Shown one piece after another: positions 17,564 to 26,656 of a DNA stretch of 64,000 nucleotides. Position numbers and translations under genes: made by a program. Origin of the DNA: Salinicola halimionae (GTDB lineage Bacteria > Pseudomonadota > Gammaproteobacteria > Pseudomonadales > Halomonadaceae). Each line of letters opens with the position of its first letter. The stretch's first letter is position 1. The stretch lies in the NCBI RefSeq assembly GCF_003206065.1, contig NZ_PZJQ01000002.1, positions 322,790 through 386,789 on the forward strand, read 5' to 3'. The notes under the pieces are model-generated. The model was given only the letters and a program-made list of their open reading frames with translations, ran no database searches and was not told the DNA's origin.

Positions 17564-19642
17564 TCACACCTGCCCGTATCGTCCCGCTTCGTCGCCCAGC
17601 CAGCGGCGGATCAGCGGGGTCGCAGCGTCGGGAGCTTCTTCGAGTAGCGCCTGGGCCAGCGCCGTGACGGTGTCGAGCAGGTCGCGGTCGCGCTCCAGGT
17701 CGGCGATCTTCATCTGCGCCAGGCCGGTCTGGCGGGTGCCGAGCACTTCGCCGGGGCCCCGCAGTTCGAGATCCTTTTCCGCTACCTTGAAGCCGTCGGT
17801 GGTGTCACGCAGGATGCCGAGGCGCTGGCGCGAGTGGTTCGACAGCGGCGGGTGATAGAGCAGCACGCAGTAGCTGTCGACGCGGCCTCGGCCGACCCGG
17901 CCGCGTAGTTGATGCAACTGGGAAAGCCCCAGCCGCTCCGGATTCTCGATGATCATCAGGCTGGCGTTGGGCACGTCGACGCCGACCTCGATCACCGTGG
18001 TCGCCACCAGTAGATCCAGCTCGCCGCGCTTGAAGGCATCCATCACCTCGACCTTTTCCTGCGCCTTCATGCGCCCGTGTACCAGGCCCACGTTGAGCTC
18101 CGCCAACGCTTCCACCAGCGTGTCGCGGGTGACTTCGGCGGCCTGACAGGTCAGCGTCTCCGACTCCTCGATCAGGGTGCAGACCCAGTAGGCCTGGCGG
18201 CCCTCGGCGCAGGCGTTGCGGATGCGTTGAATCACCTCCGGGCGGCGTTCGTCGGGCACCGCCACGGTGTGCACCGGGGTGCGGCCCGGCGGCAGCTCGT
18301 CGATCACCGAGAGATCGAGATCGGCGTAGGCGCTCATCGCCAGCGTGCGTGGAATTGGGGTGGCGGTCATGATCAGCTGATGCGGCGTCAGGCCACCGGA
18401 CTCGCCCTTCTGACGCAGCGCGAGGCGCTGATGGACGCCGAAGCGGTGCTGCTCGTCGATCACCGCCAGTCCCAGGCGCTGAAAGGTCACGTCATCCTGA
18501 AACAGCGCGTGGGTGCCGACGGCGACCTGGACGCGGCCATCGGCGATGGCGGCTTTGGTATCCAGCCGCGCCTTGCCCTTGAGCTTGCCGGCCAGCCAGC
18601 CGACCTCGATCCCCAGTGGTTCGAGCCAAGCCCGGAATTGTCGGAAGTGCTGCTCGGCCAGAATCTCCGTAGGCGCCATCACGGCGGCCTGGCAGCCGCC
18701 GGCGATAGCATTGAGCACCGCCATCGCCGCGACGACCGTTTTGCCCGAGCCGACGTCGCCCTGCACCAGGCGCAGCATCGGGACTTCGCGTTCCAGATCG
18801 CGGCCGATCTCCTCCAGTACGCGGCGCTGGGCCTGGGTCAGCGAGAACGGTAGCTGGGTCAAAAAGCGTGCCTGCAGATTGCTGGCGGCGGCGAGCCTGG
18901 GCGCGCCGTCGGCCTGAATCCGTAGACGGATCTGGCGCAGGCTCAGTTGATGCGCCAGCAGTTCTTCCAGCGCGAGGCGCCGCTGTGCGGGGTGACGGCC
19001 ATCGGCCAGGCGCTCCTGCGGCGCATCCGGCGGCGGTTCGTGCAGATAGCGCAGCGATTCGATCAGGCCCGGCAGTCGAAAACGCCCCCGCAACGCTTCG
19101 GGAATCCACTCCGGCAGGCTCTCCGGCGACTGCGCCAGCCGCTTCAACGCTTGTTGAATCAGGGCGCGCAGGCGTGGTTGAGCCAACCCTTCTGTCGCGG
19201 GATAGATCGGCGTCAGGTGTTCGTCCACCGGCGCCTCCTCGGTCTGAATCAGGCGATATTCCGGGTGATAGATCTCGAGTCCGGTACTGCCGGCGCGGGC
19301 TTCACCGAAACAGCGCACCTGGACGCCCTTGACGAACTGCTGCTGCTGGGCCGGCGAGAAGTGGAAAAAGCGCAGGCTGAGAATGCCGGAGCCGTCCTTG
19401 AGCCGGACCAGCAGACTGCGGCGGCGCCCACGAACGACCTCGGCCGCGCTGACTTCGCCCTCGACCACCGCTTCGGTGCCGGCGCGCAGAGTGCCGATCG
19501 GCGTGATCCGGGTGCGGTCCTGGTAGCGCAGCGGCAGATGGAACAGCAGATCGGCGACGCGTTCGATGCCAAGCCTTGCCAGCTTTCCGGCCAGAGCCTC
19601 GCCGACGCCCGAGAGATCGGTGACCGCTTCGTCGAGGCTCAT
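17564..19642 (-). CDS. recG: ATP-dependent DNA helicase RecG
   Basis: Superfamily 2 helicase of 692 residues that remodels stalled replication forks and branch-migrates Holliday junctions. The N-terminal wedge/OB region precedes the motor. Walker A GDVGSGKT lies at 295-302, the DEQH box at 396-399, motif III is MTATPIPRTLA, and the C-terminal RecG signature includes QLRGRVGRG. The ATG overlaps the oxyR stop by 4 nt, so recG is co-transcribed with oxyR, a known pseudomonad arrangement. It converges on the FUSC gene 24 bp away. Confidence 0.97.
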   Translation of the reverse strand: MSLDEAVTDLSGVGEALAGKLARLGIERVADLLFHLPLRYQDRTRITPIGTLRAGTEAVVEGEVSAAEVVRGRRRSLLVRLKDGSGILSLRFFHFSPAQQQQFVKGVQVRCFGEARAGSTGLEIYHPEYRLIQTEEAPVDEHLTPIYPATEGLAQPRLRALIQQALKRLAQSPESLPEWIPEALRGRFRLPGLIESLRYLHEPPPDAPQERLADGRHPAQRRLALEELLAHQLSLRQIRLRIQADGAPRLAAASNLQARFLTQLPFSLTQAQRRVLEEIGRDLEREVPMLRLVQGDVGSGKTVVAAMAVLNAIAGGCQAAVMAPTEILAEQHFRQFRAWLEPLGIEVGWLAGKLKGKARLDTKAAIADGRVQVAVGTHALFQDDVTFQRLGLAVIDEQHRFGVHQRLALRQKGESGGLTPHQLIMTATPIPRTLAMSAYADLDLSVIDELPPGRTPVHTVAVPDERRPEVIQRIRNACAEGRQAYWVCTLIEESETLTCQAAEVTRDTLVEALAELNVGLVHGRMKAQEKVEVMDAFKRGELDLLVATTVIEVGVDVPNASLMIIENPERLGLSQLHQLRGRVGRGRVDSYCVLLYHPPLSNHSRQRLGILRDTTDGFKVAEKDLELRGPGEVLGTRQTGLAQMKIADLERDRDLLDTVTALAQALLEEAPDAATPLIRRWLGDEAGRYGQV

Positions 19643-20559
19643 GCGGCCTCGACGTCGCTGCCCTGGATTTTATCGATCGCCTGAATCAGGGCATCGATCG
19701 CCTTGGGCCGCGGGAAGCTGGCGCGCCATGCCAGCGCAACGCTGCGCGTCGGAACATTGTCCTTGAACGGGCGACTCTCCAGCAGACCGTTTTCGTAATG
19801 GCTGGTGCCAATCGCCAGCTTCGGCAGCACCGTGATGCCCAGCCCCGAGGCGACCATGTGACGAATGGTCTCCAGCGATCCGCCCTCGGCGATCAGGGTA
19901 TTGGCGGGGTTGTTGAGTTGCGCGCTGATGGCCGGGCAGGCTTCCAGAATCTGGTCGCGGAAGCAGTGGCCCTCGCCGAGCAGCAGCAGACGCTCGGTTA
20001 GCAGGTCTTCCTTGTCGATCGCAGCTCTCTCCGTCCACGGATGACCGGCCGGCAGCAGTACCTCGAACGGCTCCTCGTAGAGCGTCTTGGTGACCACGTC
20101 GGGCTCGTTGAACGGCAGCGCCACGAAGATGGCATCGAGCTCGCCACTGCGCAGCTTGCGTCGCAGCACGCCGGTGAAACTCTCCTCGATGTACAGCGGC
20201 ATCTGGGGGGCGATGCGCGACAGCGCCGGGATCAGGTGAGGAAACAGATAAGGGCCGATGGTATAGATGGCGCCGATACGCAGGGGGCTGATCAACTGAT
20301 CCTTGCCTTCGGTTGCCATCTCCCGAATCAGCGTGGCCTGCTCCAGCACACGATGCGCCTGCTCGACGATTCGCTCTCCCAGTGGCGTGACCTGGACGGT
20401 GGATTTGGAGCGCTCGAACAGAGCGATACCTAGCTCGTCCTCGAGTTTCTTGACGGCCACCGACAGCGTCGGCTGAGAAACGAAGCAACGTTCGGCGGCG
20501 CGACCGAAGTGACGCTCCTGGGCCAAGGTTACGATGTAGCGGAGTTCTGTTAGAGTCAT
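19639..20559 (-). CDS. oxyR: hydrogen peroxide-sensing regulator OxyR
   Basis: LysR-type regulator of 306 residues that activates peroxide-defence genes when a disulfide forms. The two redox cysteines are at exactly the E. coli positions, Cys199 in LGEGHCFRDQ and Cys208 in ILEAC. The N-terminal winged helix (LRYIVTLAQERHFGRAAERCFVSQPTLS) also matches OxyR. recG follows with an overlap. The divergent neighbour is a YeeZ-like gene. Confidence 0.95.
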   Translation of the reverse strand: MTLTELRYIVTLAQERHFGRAAERCFVSQPTLSVAVKKLEDELGIALFERSKSTVQVTPLGERIVEQAHRVLEQATLIREMATEGKDQLISPLRIGAIYTIGPYLFPHLIPALSRIAPQMPLYIEESFTGVLRRKLRSGELDAIFVALPFNEPDVVTKTLYEEPFEVLLPAGHPWTERAAIDKEDLLTERLLLLGEGHCFRDQILEACPAISAQLNNPANTLIAEGGSLETIRHMVASGLGITVLPKLAIGTSHYENGLLESRPFKDNVPTRSVALAWRASFPRPKAIDALIQAIDKIQGSDVEAA

Positions 20560-20698
20560 TAGCTGGGACCGAAAGGCTCCCTGTCAGCGCAATGCAGCGA
20601 GTGAATGCAGCGAGAGTGAATAGGTACGCAGTTCTCGTGGTTGTGCGCGTCCTCAAGGACGAATCATCAAGGACGTTTTACCAAGAGGCTAGGGAAAG

Positions 20699-21628
20699 GT
20701 GAAGAAAACTACGCTAATTCTCGGCTGCGGCGATATCGGCACCCAGCTCGGGAAGCAATTGATCGACGCCGGCCATCGGGTGATCGGCGCACGGCGCAAC
20801 GTCAGTGCCCTCGATGGAACCGGCATCGAAGCGGTGGCGCTGGATGTCACCGACGATACCGCATTGGCGGCGCTGCCGGATGCGGACATCATCGTTTACG
20901 CCGTCACCGCCGACCGCTTCGAGGAAGCCGCCTACGAGGCTGCCTATCCTGTCGGGCTCAAGGCGGTACTGCAGGCCTTCGGCCCGCGAGATAAAAAACC
21001 GAAACAGGTTATTTTCGTCTCCTCGACCAGCGTTTACGCCCAGCAGGGCGGTGAAGAAGTCGATGAGACCTCGGAAACCGACCCGCACGGCTTCTCCGGC
21101 ACGTTGATGCGCGAGGCCGAGCAGGCACTCATGGAACACGAATTGCCAGGCACCGCCGTGCGCTTCTCGGGCATCTACGGCCCGGGACGCGATCGCCTGA
21201 TCCGTCAGGTGCGCGAAGGGCGCATCGCCGCCTCCAACCCGCCGATGTACTCCAACCGCATTCATCGCGATGACTGCGCGGGCGTGATTGCTCACCTGAT
21301 CCAGCTGGCGCTGGATGGCAAACCGCTGGAGCCGGTCTACCTCGCCAGCGACGGCGATTCGGCCCCGCTGCACGAAGTGATGGCCTGGATCGCCAAGCGA
21401 CTCAAGGTGGAGACGCCGGACGTGATCCAATCGCCGTTACGTCGCCGTTCGAGCAAGCGCTGCAACAATCAGCGTCTTCTCGATTCCGGTTACACGTTTC
21501 GCTATCCCACTTTCCGCGAGGGTTACGAGGATGTTCTCCAGCAGGGCGGCTTTCTTCCTGCGGCAGAGAACGCCAAGGGAGTGAAAAAGGGCGGCAACTC
21601 AAAATCCGGTGCCAAGGCAAAAGCCTGA
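20699..21628 (+). CDS. NAD(P)-dependent epimerase/dehydratase, YeeZ-like
   Basis: Extended short-chain dehydrogenase fold of 309 residues. The N-terminal dinucleotide motif LILGCGDIGTQL is present, as is VSSTSVYAQQGGEEVDE. The catalytic tyrosine of the YxxxK motif is not in its usual place, as in other YeeZ-like proteins. Function is unknown in this family. The C-terminal 25 residues are a low-complexity Lys/Gly/Ala tail. The start is GTG at 20699 with AGGGA close upstream. A good terminator follows. Confidence 0.7.
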   Translation: MKKTTLILGCGDIGTQLGKQLIDAGHRVIGARRNVSALDGTGIEAVALDVTDDTALAALPDADIIVYAVTADRFEEAAYEAAYPVGLKAVLQAFGPRDKKPKQVIFVSSTSVYAQQGGEEVDETSETDPHGFSGTLMREAEQALMEHELPGTAVRFSGIYGPGRDRLIRQVREGRIAASNPPMYSNRIHRDDCAGVIAHLIQLALDGKPLEPVYLASDGDSAPLHEVMAWIAKRLKVETPDVIQSPLRRRSSKRCNNQRLLDSGYTFRYPTFREGYEDVLQQGGFLPAAENAKGVKKGGNSKSGAKAKA

Positions 21629-21715
21629 CGTTCGTGCCGACCGCTTGTGACCCTGCCATGGCGAATTCGTGTCAATTCGATGACCTGAATTTGTAACTTG
21701 CTGAGAATAAAGACA

Positions 21716-21737
21716 AAGCGCCTCCGGGCGCTTTTTT
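21716..21737 (+). terminator. rho-independent terminator
   Basis: A 7-bp stem AAGCGCC/GGCGCTT with a 4-nt loop is followed by a run of T, 88 bp after the YeeZ-like gene. It separates that gene from the phosphonate operon. Confidence 0.85.
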
Positions 21738-21777
21738 CGTTTCCCGTCCCGCCCCCTGCCTTGTCATCGTTTCTTAA

Positions 21778-21789
21778 TTGTCTAGATAA
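21778..21789. promoter_or_regulatory. candidate PhnF operator upstream of phnC
   Basis: TTGTCTAGATAA lies 84 bp before the phnC start and shares TGTCTAGA with the perfect palindrome TGTCTAGACA at phnF. The GntR/HutC-type regulator PhnF encoded within the operon is the likely ligand. This is inference. Confidence 0.55.
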
Positions 21790-21872
21790 GTAACCGTCAT
21801 ACGACGTCGCCAGACTGTGTTCAACATTTCGGGGCTGGAATTCACGGCCCGACACACTCCGGGACGAATCGT

Positions 21873-22697
21873 ATGACTGCCATCATTAGCGTCGAACGGC
21901 TCGACAAATCCTTCGGTACCCATGCCGCGCTGCGCGAGATCGGTTTCGAGATCGCCGATGGCGAAATGGTCACCCTGATCGGGCCATCGGGCTCGGGCAA
22001 GTCGACGCTGCTGCGCCATCTCGTCGGGCTGACCCGCGCCGACCGCCAGTCGCACAGTCAGGTTCGGGTACTGGATCGCGACGTGCAGCGCGGTGGTCGT
22101 CTGGTCAGCGCCAGCCGTGAGCAGCGTCGGCGCGCCGGCTACATCTTTCAGCAGTTCAACCTCGCTGGCCGCCTGAGCGTGCTGACCAACGTGCTGGTCG
22201 GTCATCTCGGCGCGATGCCGCGTTGGCGGTCCTTGATCGGCCGTTTCACCCAGCAGGAACGGGACCTGGCACTGCAGGCGCTCGAACGCGTGGGAATCGT
22301 CGGTTTGGCCCATCAGCGCGCCAACACCCTTTCCGGCGGCCAGATGCAGCGCGTCGCCATCGCTCGGGCGCTGGTCCAGGAGGCCGAGGTGATCTTCGCC
22401 GACGAGCCGATCGCTTCCCTCGACCCGCGTAGTGCCCGCGAGGTGATGGAGATCCTCCAGCGCATCAATCGCGAGGATGGCCGCACCATCGTCGTCACTC
22501 TTCATCAGGTCGAGGTCGCTCGGCGTTACTGCCGACGCGCCATCGCCCTCAAGCAGGGGCGCCTCTACTACGACGGCCCGATCGAAGGCCTCACCGATAG
22601 TCGCCTGCAGGCGCTCTACGAAAACGCCGGCCTCGACGAACTCGAATCTCGTCAGCCCGATCATCGGATCGCGGCGCCGCTGCATGCGGTGGGTTGA
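21873..22697 (+). CDS. phnC: phosphonate ABC transporter ATP-binding protein
   Basis: ABC ATPase of 274 residues powering phosphonate import with PhnD and PhnE. Walker A is GPSGSGKST, the signature motif is LSGGQMQRV, and Walker B is VIFADEP followed by the PhnC-specific [13 protein letters not shown]. It is the first gene of a 13-gene operon for uptake and C-P lyase cleavage of phosphonates. The ATG at 21873 follows GGGACGAATCGT. Confidence 0.95.
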   Translation: MTAIISVERLDKSFGTHAALREIGFEIADGEMVTLIGPSGSGKSTLLRHLVGLTRADRQSHSQVRVLDRDVQRGGRLVSASREQRRRAGYIFQQFNLAGRLSVLTNVLVGHLGAMPRWRSLIGRFTQQERDLALQALERVGIVGLAHQRANTLSGGQMQRVAIARALVQEAEVIFADEPIASLDPRSAREVMEILQRINREDGRTIVVTLHQVEVARRYCRRAIALKQGRLYYDGPIEGLTDSRLQALYENAGLDELESRQPDHRIAAPLHAVG

Positions 22698-22783
22698 GCC
22701 AGCAGGTCAATCGTCACGCCCAATTACGCACCACAACAATCGATTTCCACCACCGAAAACCTGAATTTTTCAAGGAAACCCAC

Positions 22784-23827
22784 ATGATTGCATCACGTTT
22801 ACGCCGCGCGGCACTGCCGCTGATCGCCGGGCTCGGCCTGATTGGCAGCACGCTCGCCATGAGTTCGGCTCAGGCCGCTGACGAGCCGCTGCGCTTCGGC
22901 ATTATCTCCACCGAGTCGAGCACCAACCAGTCGACACAGTGGCAGCCGTTCCTGGACGACATGTCCCAGAAGCTGGGCGTCGATATCAAGCCATTCTTTG
23001 CCACCGACTATGCCGCCGTGATTCAGGCGATGCGCTTCGACAAGGTCGATCTCGCCTGGTACGGCAACAAGTCGGCGATGGAAGCGGTCGATCGCGCCGG
23101 TGGCGAAATCTTCGCCCAGACCGTCGCCGCCAACGGCGCGCCGGGGTACTGGAGTTTGATGATCGTCAACAAAAACAGCCCCTACGATAGCGTCGAGGAC
23201 GTGCTCGCGCACGCCAGCGAGCTGACCTTCGGCAACGGCGATCCCAACTCCACTTCGGGCTATCTGGTGCCGGGCTACTACGTCTTCGCCAAAAATCATG
23301 TCGATCCCAAAACCGCGTTCAAACGCACCCTCAACGCCAATCACGAAACCAACGCGCTGACGGTGGCCAACGGTCAGGTCGACGTCGCCACGTTCAACAC
23401 CGAGAGCATGGAGCGGCTGGAAGTCACTCATCCGGACAAGGCCGACCAGCTCAAGGTGATCTGGAAGTCGCCACTGATCCCGTCCGATCCGCTGGTCTGG
23501 CGCACCGATCTTCCCCAGCAGACCAAGGATGAGCTGCGTCAGTTCTTCCTGAGCTACGGCGAGACGCCAGAGCAGAAGCAGATTCTCGAGCCGCTGCAGT
23601 GGTCCGGTTTCGCCGCTTCCGATAACGACCAGTTGCTGCCGATCCGCCAGCTCGAATTGTTCAAGCAGCGCGCTCAGGTCGCCGCCAATGACTCCCTCGA
23701 TGGCGATGACAAAAAGCAGCAGCTGGCCGAGATGGACGCCCAGCTCGAGTCACTGAGCAAGCGCATGGAAGCCCGTGAGGCAGCGCAGGCCAAGCAGGCC
23801 GACAACACGACGGCGATGGCCAACTAA
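22784..23827 (+). CDS. phnD: phosphonate ABC transporter substrate-binding protein
   Basis: Periplasmic phosphonate-binding protein of 347 residues with a clear signal peptide ending SSAQA. Family blocks include FGIISTESSTNQSTQWQPFLDDMSQ, the ligand-proximal DLAWYGNKSAMEAVDRA, and FGNGDPNSTSGYLVPGYY. The ATG at 22784 has AAGGA upstream; an earlier in-frame start would ruin the signal peptide. The C-terminal 40 residues are helical, charged and probably non-conserved. Confidence 0.95.
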   Translation: MIASRLRRAALPLIAGLGLIGSTLAMSSAQAADEPLRFGIISTESSTNQSTQWQPFLDDMSQKLGVDIKPFFATDYAAVIQAMRFDKVDLAWYGNKSAMEAVDRAGGEIFAQTVAANGAPGYWSLMIVNKNSPYDSVEDVLAHASELTFGNGDPNSTSGYLVPGYYVFAKNHVDPKTAFKRTLNANHETNALTVANGQVDVATFNTESMERLEVTHPDKADQLKVIWKSPLIPSDPLVWRTDLPQQTKDELRQFFLSYGETPEQKQILEPLQWSGFAASDNDQLLPIRQLELFKQRAQVAANDSLDGDDKKQQLAEMDAQLESLSKRMEAREAAQAKQADNTTAMAN

Positions 23828-23913
23828 GGTCGCGCTCATGACGGGCGGCAGGTCGAAAAAGATGGCCTGCCGCCGCCCCGACCCTCACCGATCTCTTCGT
23901 CAGGACAACGCTC

Positions 23914-24708
23914 ATGCAAAGCGCTTCTTCCTTCGACATGCGAGCCCGATCCGACAAGCGCAGCTGGACCACCCTGGTGGGATGGGCGGTTGCCGTCGGG
24001 GTGCTCGGTTGGGCTTGGCAGGGCGCCGAAATGGCTCCGAGCCTGTTGATCAGCAATGCCGGCAACATGGCGACGCTCGCCGCCGATTTCGTACCGCCGA
24101 CCTTCGGCAGTCTGGATTACTACATCGATCAGATGCTGGTGACGATTCAGATCGCGATCTGGGGCACGCTGCTGGCGGTGCTGTTTGCCATTCCGTTCGG
24201 CCTGCTGTGCTCGGACAACCTCGCGCCGTGGTGGGTCAACCAGCCGGTACGACGCCTGATGGATGCCTGTCGCGCGATCAACGAACTGGTTTTCGCGATG
24301 CTGTTCGTGGTCGCCGTCGGGCTGGGCCCCTTTGCCGGCACCATGGCGCTGTTCGTCCATACCACCGGGGTACTCGCCAAGCTCTTTTCCGAAGCGGTGG
24401 AAGCCACCGATGCGGGACCGATGGAAGGTGTACGCGTCACCGGTGCCGGACGGCTGGAAGAGATCATCTTCGGCCTGATCCCTCAGGTGTTGCCACTGTG
24501 GATATCGGTCAGCCTCTATCGCTTCGAATCCAATATCCGCTCGGCCACGGTACTCGGCATGGTCGGCGGCGGTGGCATCGGTGTCTCGCTGTGGGAAACC
24601 ATGCGCGGATTCCAGTACACCGAAACCGCCACGATCATGCTGGTGATCATCGTTGCGGTGACGCTGCTGGACATGATTTCCCAGCGTGTTCGCAAGCGCT
24701 TCATCTGA
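23914..24708 (+). CDS. phnE: phosphonate ABC transporter permease
   Basis: Inner-membrane permease of 264 residues with about six helices and the MetI-like loop [32 protein letters not shown], which contacts PhnC. One permease gene is present, so PhnE probably forms a homodimer. The ATG has GGA about 9 nt upstream. An 86-bp gap separates it from phnD, and phnF follows after 42 bp. Confidence 0.95.
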   Translation: MQSASSFDMRARSDKRSWTTLVGWAVAVGVLGWAWQGAEMAPSLLISNAGNMATLAADFVPPTFGSLDYYIDQMLVTIQIAIWGTLLAVLFAIPFGLLCSDNLAPWWVNQPVRRLMDACRAINELVFAMLFVVAVGLGPFAGTMALFVHTTGVLAKLFSEAVEATDAGPMEGVRVTGAGRLEEIIFGLIPQVLPLWISVSLYRFESNIRSATVLGMVGGGGIGVSLWETMRGFQYTETATIMLVIIVAVTLLDMISQRVRKRFI

Positions 24709-24750
24709 AGCGCTTCGCGATGAATCCGTTACTTATTTCTGGCCCGCAAA

Positions 24751-25551
24751 ATGTCTAGACAAATCCTTTCGATACCACGCTATCGCGAGCTGGCCGAAAC
24801 GCTGGTGCGCGAGGTTCGCGCCGATTACAGCCCCGGCGATCTGCTGCCGACCGAGGCGCAGCTGGCCAAACGTTTCGGCGTCAACCGGCATACCGTACGC
24901 CGCTCGCTGGACGAACTGGTTGCCGCCGGCATGGTGACGCGTCATCAGGGGCGGGGCACTCAGGTCGTCGATCGTCGCCTCGACTACGCCGTCAGCGCTG
25001 GCAGCAAGGTGACCCAGAATCTGGCTGGGCTGGGTTTGCCCTCGAACAGTTGCTGTCTCGAGCAGGGGCTCGAACGGCCACCCGAATTGATCGCCCAGCG
25101 CTTTGGACTGCGCGAGGAGTCGGCATGCCTGCTGCGCGTCGACACCGTCCGTTACGTCGACGACGCCCCCTTGATGCGCCTGCGCCACTGGTTCGACCCC
25201 GGGCGCGTGCCGGGCTGGCTGGATCGTTACCGCGGCGGCTCCACCCGGGCGCTGCTCGATCAGCACTATGGCTTGCGCCTGCATCGCCGGCGGGTGCGCA
25301 TCGATGCCGGTGCGGCTGACCGCGAAGATTCGCGCTGGCTGCAGTGTCCGCTGCATGCGCCGTTGCTGTTGATGACCAGTGACAACACCGATACCGAAGG
25401 CGCACTGGTCGAGATATCGATCGGCCGGGCCCGCGCCGATCGGCTCTCCTATCACATCGATTTCGACGACCGCATCGACTTCGATGATCCCGCGGGGATC
25501 GATTTCGACACCGACCCCCATGATTCCGACACCGACGAGGCCAAGTCATGA
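24751..25551 (+). CDS. phnF: phosphonate operon regulator PhnF (GntR/HutC family)
   Basis: GntR-type regulator of 266 residues with an N-terminal winged helix (PGDLLPTEAQLAKRFGVNRHTVRRSLDEL) and a UTRA effector domain. After the UTRA domain comes an unusual acidic tail of about 25 residues, rich in Asp and built on repeated IDFD motifs. The first codons (ATG TCT AGA CA) form the palindrome TGTCTAGACA, so the start codon lies inside a likely operator. There is no good ribosome-binding site. Both point to low, self-repressed expression. phnG overlaps by 4 nt. Confidence 0.9.
   Translation: MSRQILSIPRYRELAETLVREVRADYSPGDLLPTEAQLAKRFGVNRHTVRRSLDELVAAGMVTRHQGRGTQVVDRRLDYAVSAGSKVTQNLAGLGLPSNSCCLEQGLERPPELIAQRFGLREESACLLRVDTVRYVDDAPLMRLRHWFDPGRVPGWLDRYRGGSTRALLDQHYGLRLHRRRVRIDAGAADREDSRWLQCPLHAPLLLMTSDNTDTEGALVEISIGRARADRLSYHIDFDDRIDFDDPAGIDFDTDPHDSDTDEAKS
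24752..24761. promoter_or_regulatory. candidate PhnF operator over its own start codon
   Basis: TGTCTAGACA is a perfect 10-bp palindrome covering the second base of the phnF start codon and the next three codons. It matches the site before phnC. Autorepression is inferred. Confidence 0.55.
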
Positions 25552-25988
25552 ATCAAACGTCACGGAGAGCGCGCCAGCGGCTGTTGGCCCTCTCCACCCG
25601 CGAGCAGATCGAATCCTGCTGGACCACGCTCGGCGAGCTGCCGGAACACCACTATGTCCGCGGTCCGGAAACCGGCATGGCGATGCTCAAGGGCCGCGCC
25701 GGCGGTACCGGCAACGCTTTTCATCTCGGTGAGATGACGCTGACCCGCGCCAGTATCGCGCTCGGCGACGGCACCATCGGCCACGGCTGGGTGCGCGGTC
25801 GCGATCGCCGACACGCCGAGCTGATCGCGCTCTGTGATGCACTGGCACAGCACGCCGATTGGCAGCCTCGCCTGGAACGCGACGTGCTGACGCCGCTGGC
25901 CGACGTGCTGGCTGCGAGCCAGCAACGTGATGCCGCCACTGCTGCCGCCACCCGCGTCGATTTCTTCACGCTGGTGCGAGGCGAATGA
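25548..25988 (+). CDS. phnG: C-P lyase complex subunit PhnG
   Basis: Core subunit of 146 residues. With PhnI, PhnH and PhnL it makes alpha-D-ribose 1-methylphosphonate 5-triphosphate from ATP and phosphonate. The conserved pattern FHLGEMTLTRASIALGDGTIGHGWVRGRDRRHAELIALCDA is clear. It overlaps phnF and phnH by 4 nt each. Confidence 0.95.
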   Translation: MNQTSRRARQRLLALSTREQIESCWTTLGELPEHHYVRGPETGMAMLKGRAGGTGNAFHLGEMTLTRASIALGDGTIGHGWVRGRDRRHAELIALCDALAQHADWQPRLERDVLTPLADVLAASQQRDAATAAATRVDFFTLVRGE

Positions 25989-26656
25989 TCATGGAGAACC
26001 GGATGACGACAGAAAAAGACACGAGCCTGGATCTCGCCGCCTGGCCGGCGCTGGCCGATCCCATTCACGACAGCCAGCGCTGTTTCCGTCAGGTTCTTGG
26101 AGCGCTTTCGGAGCCTGGCAAGCGTCAAACGTTGACGCCATTCCAGGGCTCGCCGCCTCACCTCGGCGTGGCACTTTGGGGCACGTTGCTGGCGCTCTGC
26201 GATCTTGAGACACGCGTCTGGATAGGCGCTGACCTCGACTCGGCGTCGCTGCGACAAGCGCTGACCTTTCATACCGGGGCACGTCTCGTCGACGATCCCG
26301 CGTTGGCCGATTTCGCTTTGCTGACGCCGGAGTCGTTCGATCCCGCAACGCCGTTTGCGATGGGCAGCGATATCTACCCCGATCGCAGCACGACGCTGCT
26401 GGTCGTGGTCGAGACGCTCGTCAATCAGTTGGGTTGGCGGTTGAGCGGCCCGGGCATCGCCGAATCGCGAGATCTGAACATCGGCGATAGCGCCGGCTGC
26501 CAGGCGCTGATGAAACGGCTTGGTGCCAATCGCGCCAGCTTCCCGTGCGGTATCGACGCGATTTTCGGCGCCGGCGACCAACTGGCGGCGATTCCCCGCA
26601 GCACGCGGATCGCGGGCGGCCCGTCTCGACCGACAGCTGCCACGGAGGTGAACTGA
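25985..26656 (+). CDS. phnH: C-P lyase complex subunit PhnH
   Basis: C-P lyase core subunit of 223 residues. Family blocks: DPIHDSQRCFRQVLGALSEPG near residue 22, and the C-terminal FPCGIDAIFGAGDQLAAIPRSTRI. PhnH has a PLP-transferase-like fold without catalytic residues. The ATG at 25985 overlaps the phnG stop; ATGs at 25991 and 26003 are alternatives. The stop shares one base with the phnI start. Confidence 0.95.
   Translation: MIMENRMTTEKDTSLDLAAWPALADPIHDSQRCFRQVLGALSEPGKRQTLTPFQGSPPHLGVALWGTLLALCDLETRVWIGADLDSASLRQALTFHTGARLVDDPALADFALLTPESFDPATPFAMGSDIYPDRSTTLLVVVETLVNQLGWRLSGPGIAESRDLNIGDSAGCQALMKRLGANRASFPCGIDAIFGAGDQLAAIPRSTRIAGGPSRPTAATEVN

Noticed and set aside
21760-21785. Possible Pho box before phnC (two TTGTC elements)
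   Set aside because: The two elements are 17 bp apart, not the 11 bp of Pho boxes, and the second belongs to the PhnF-like palindrome.
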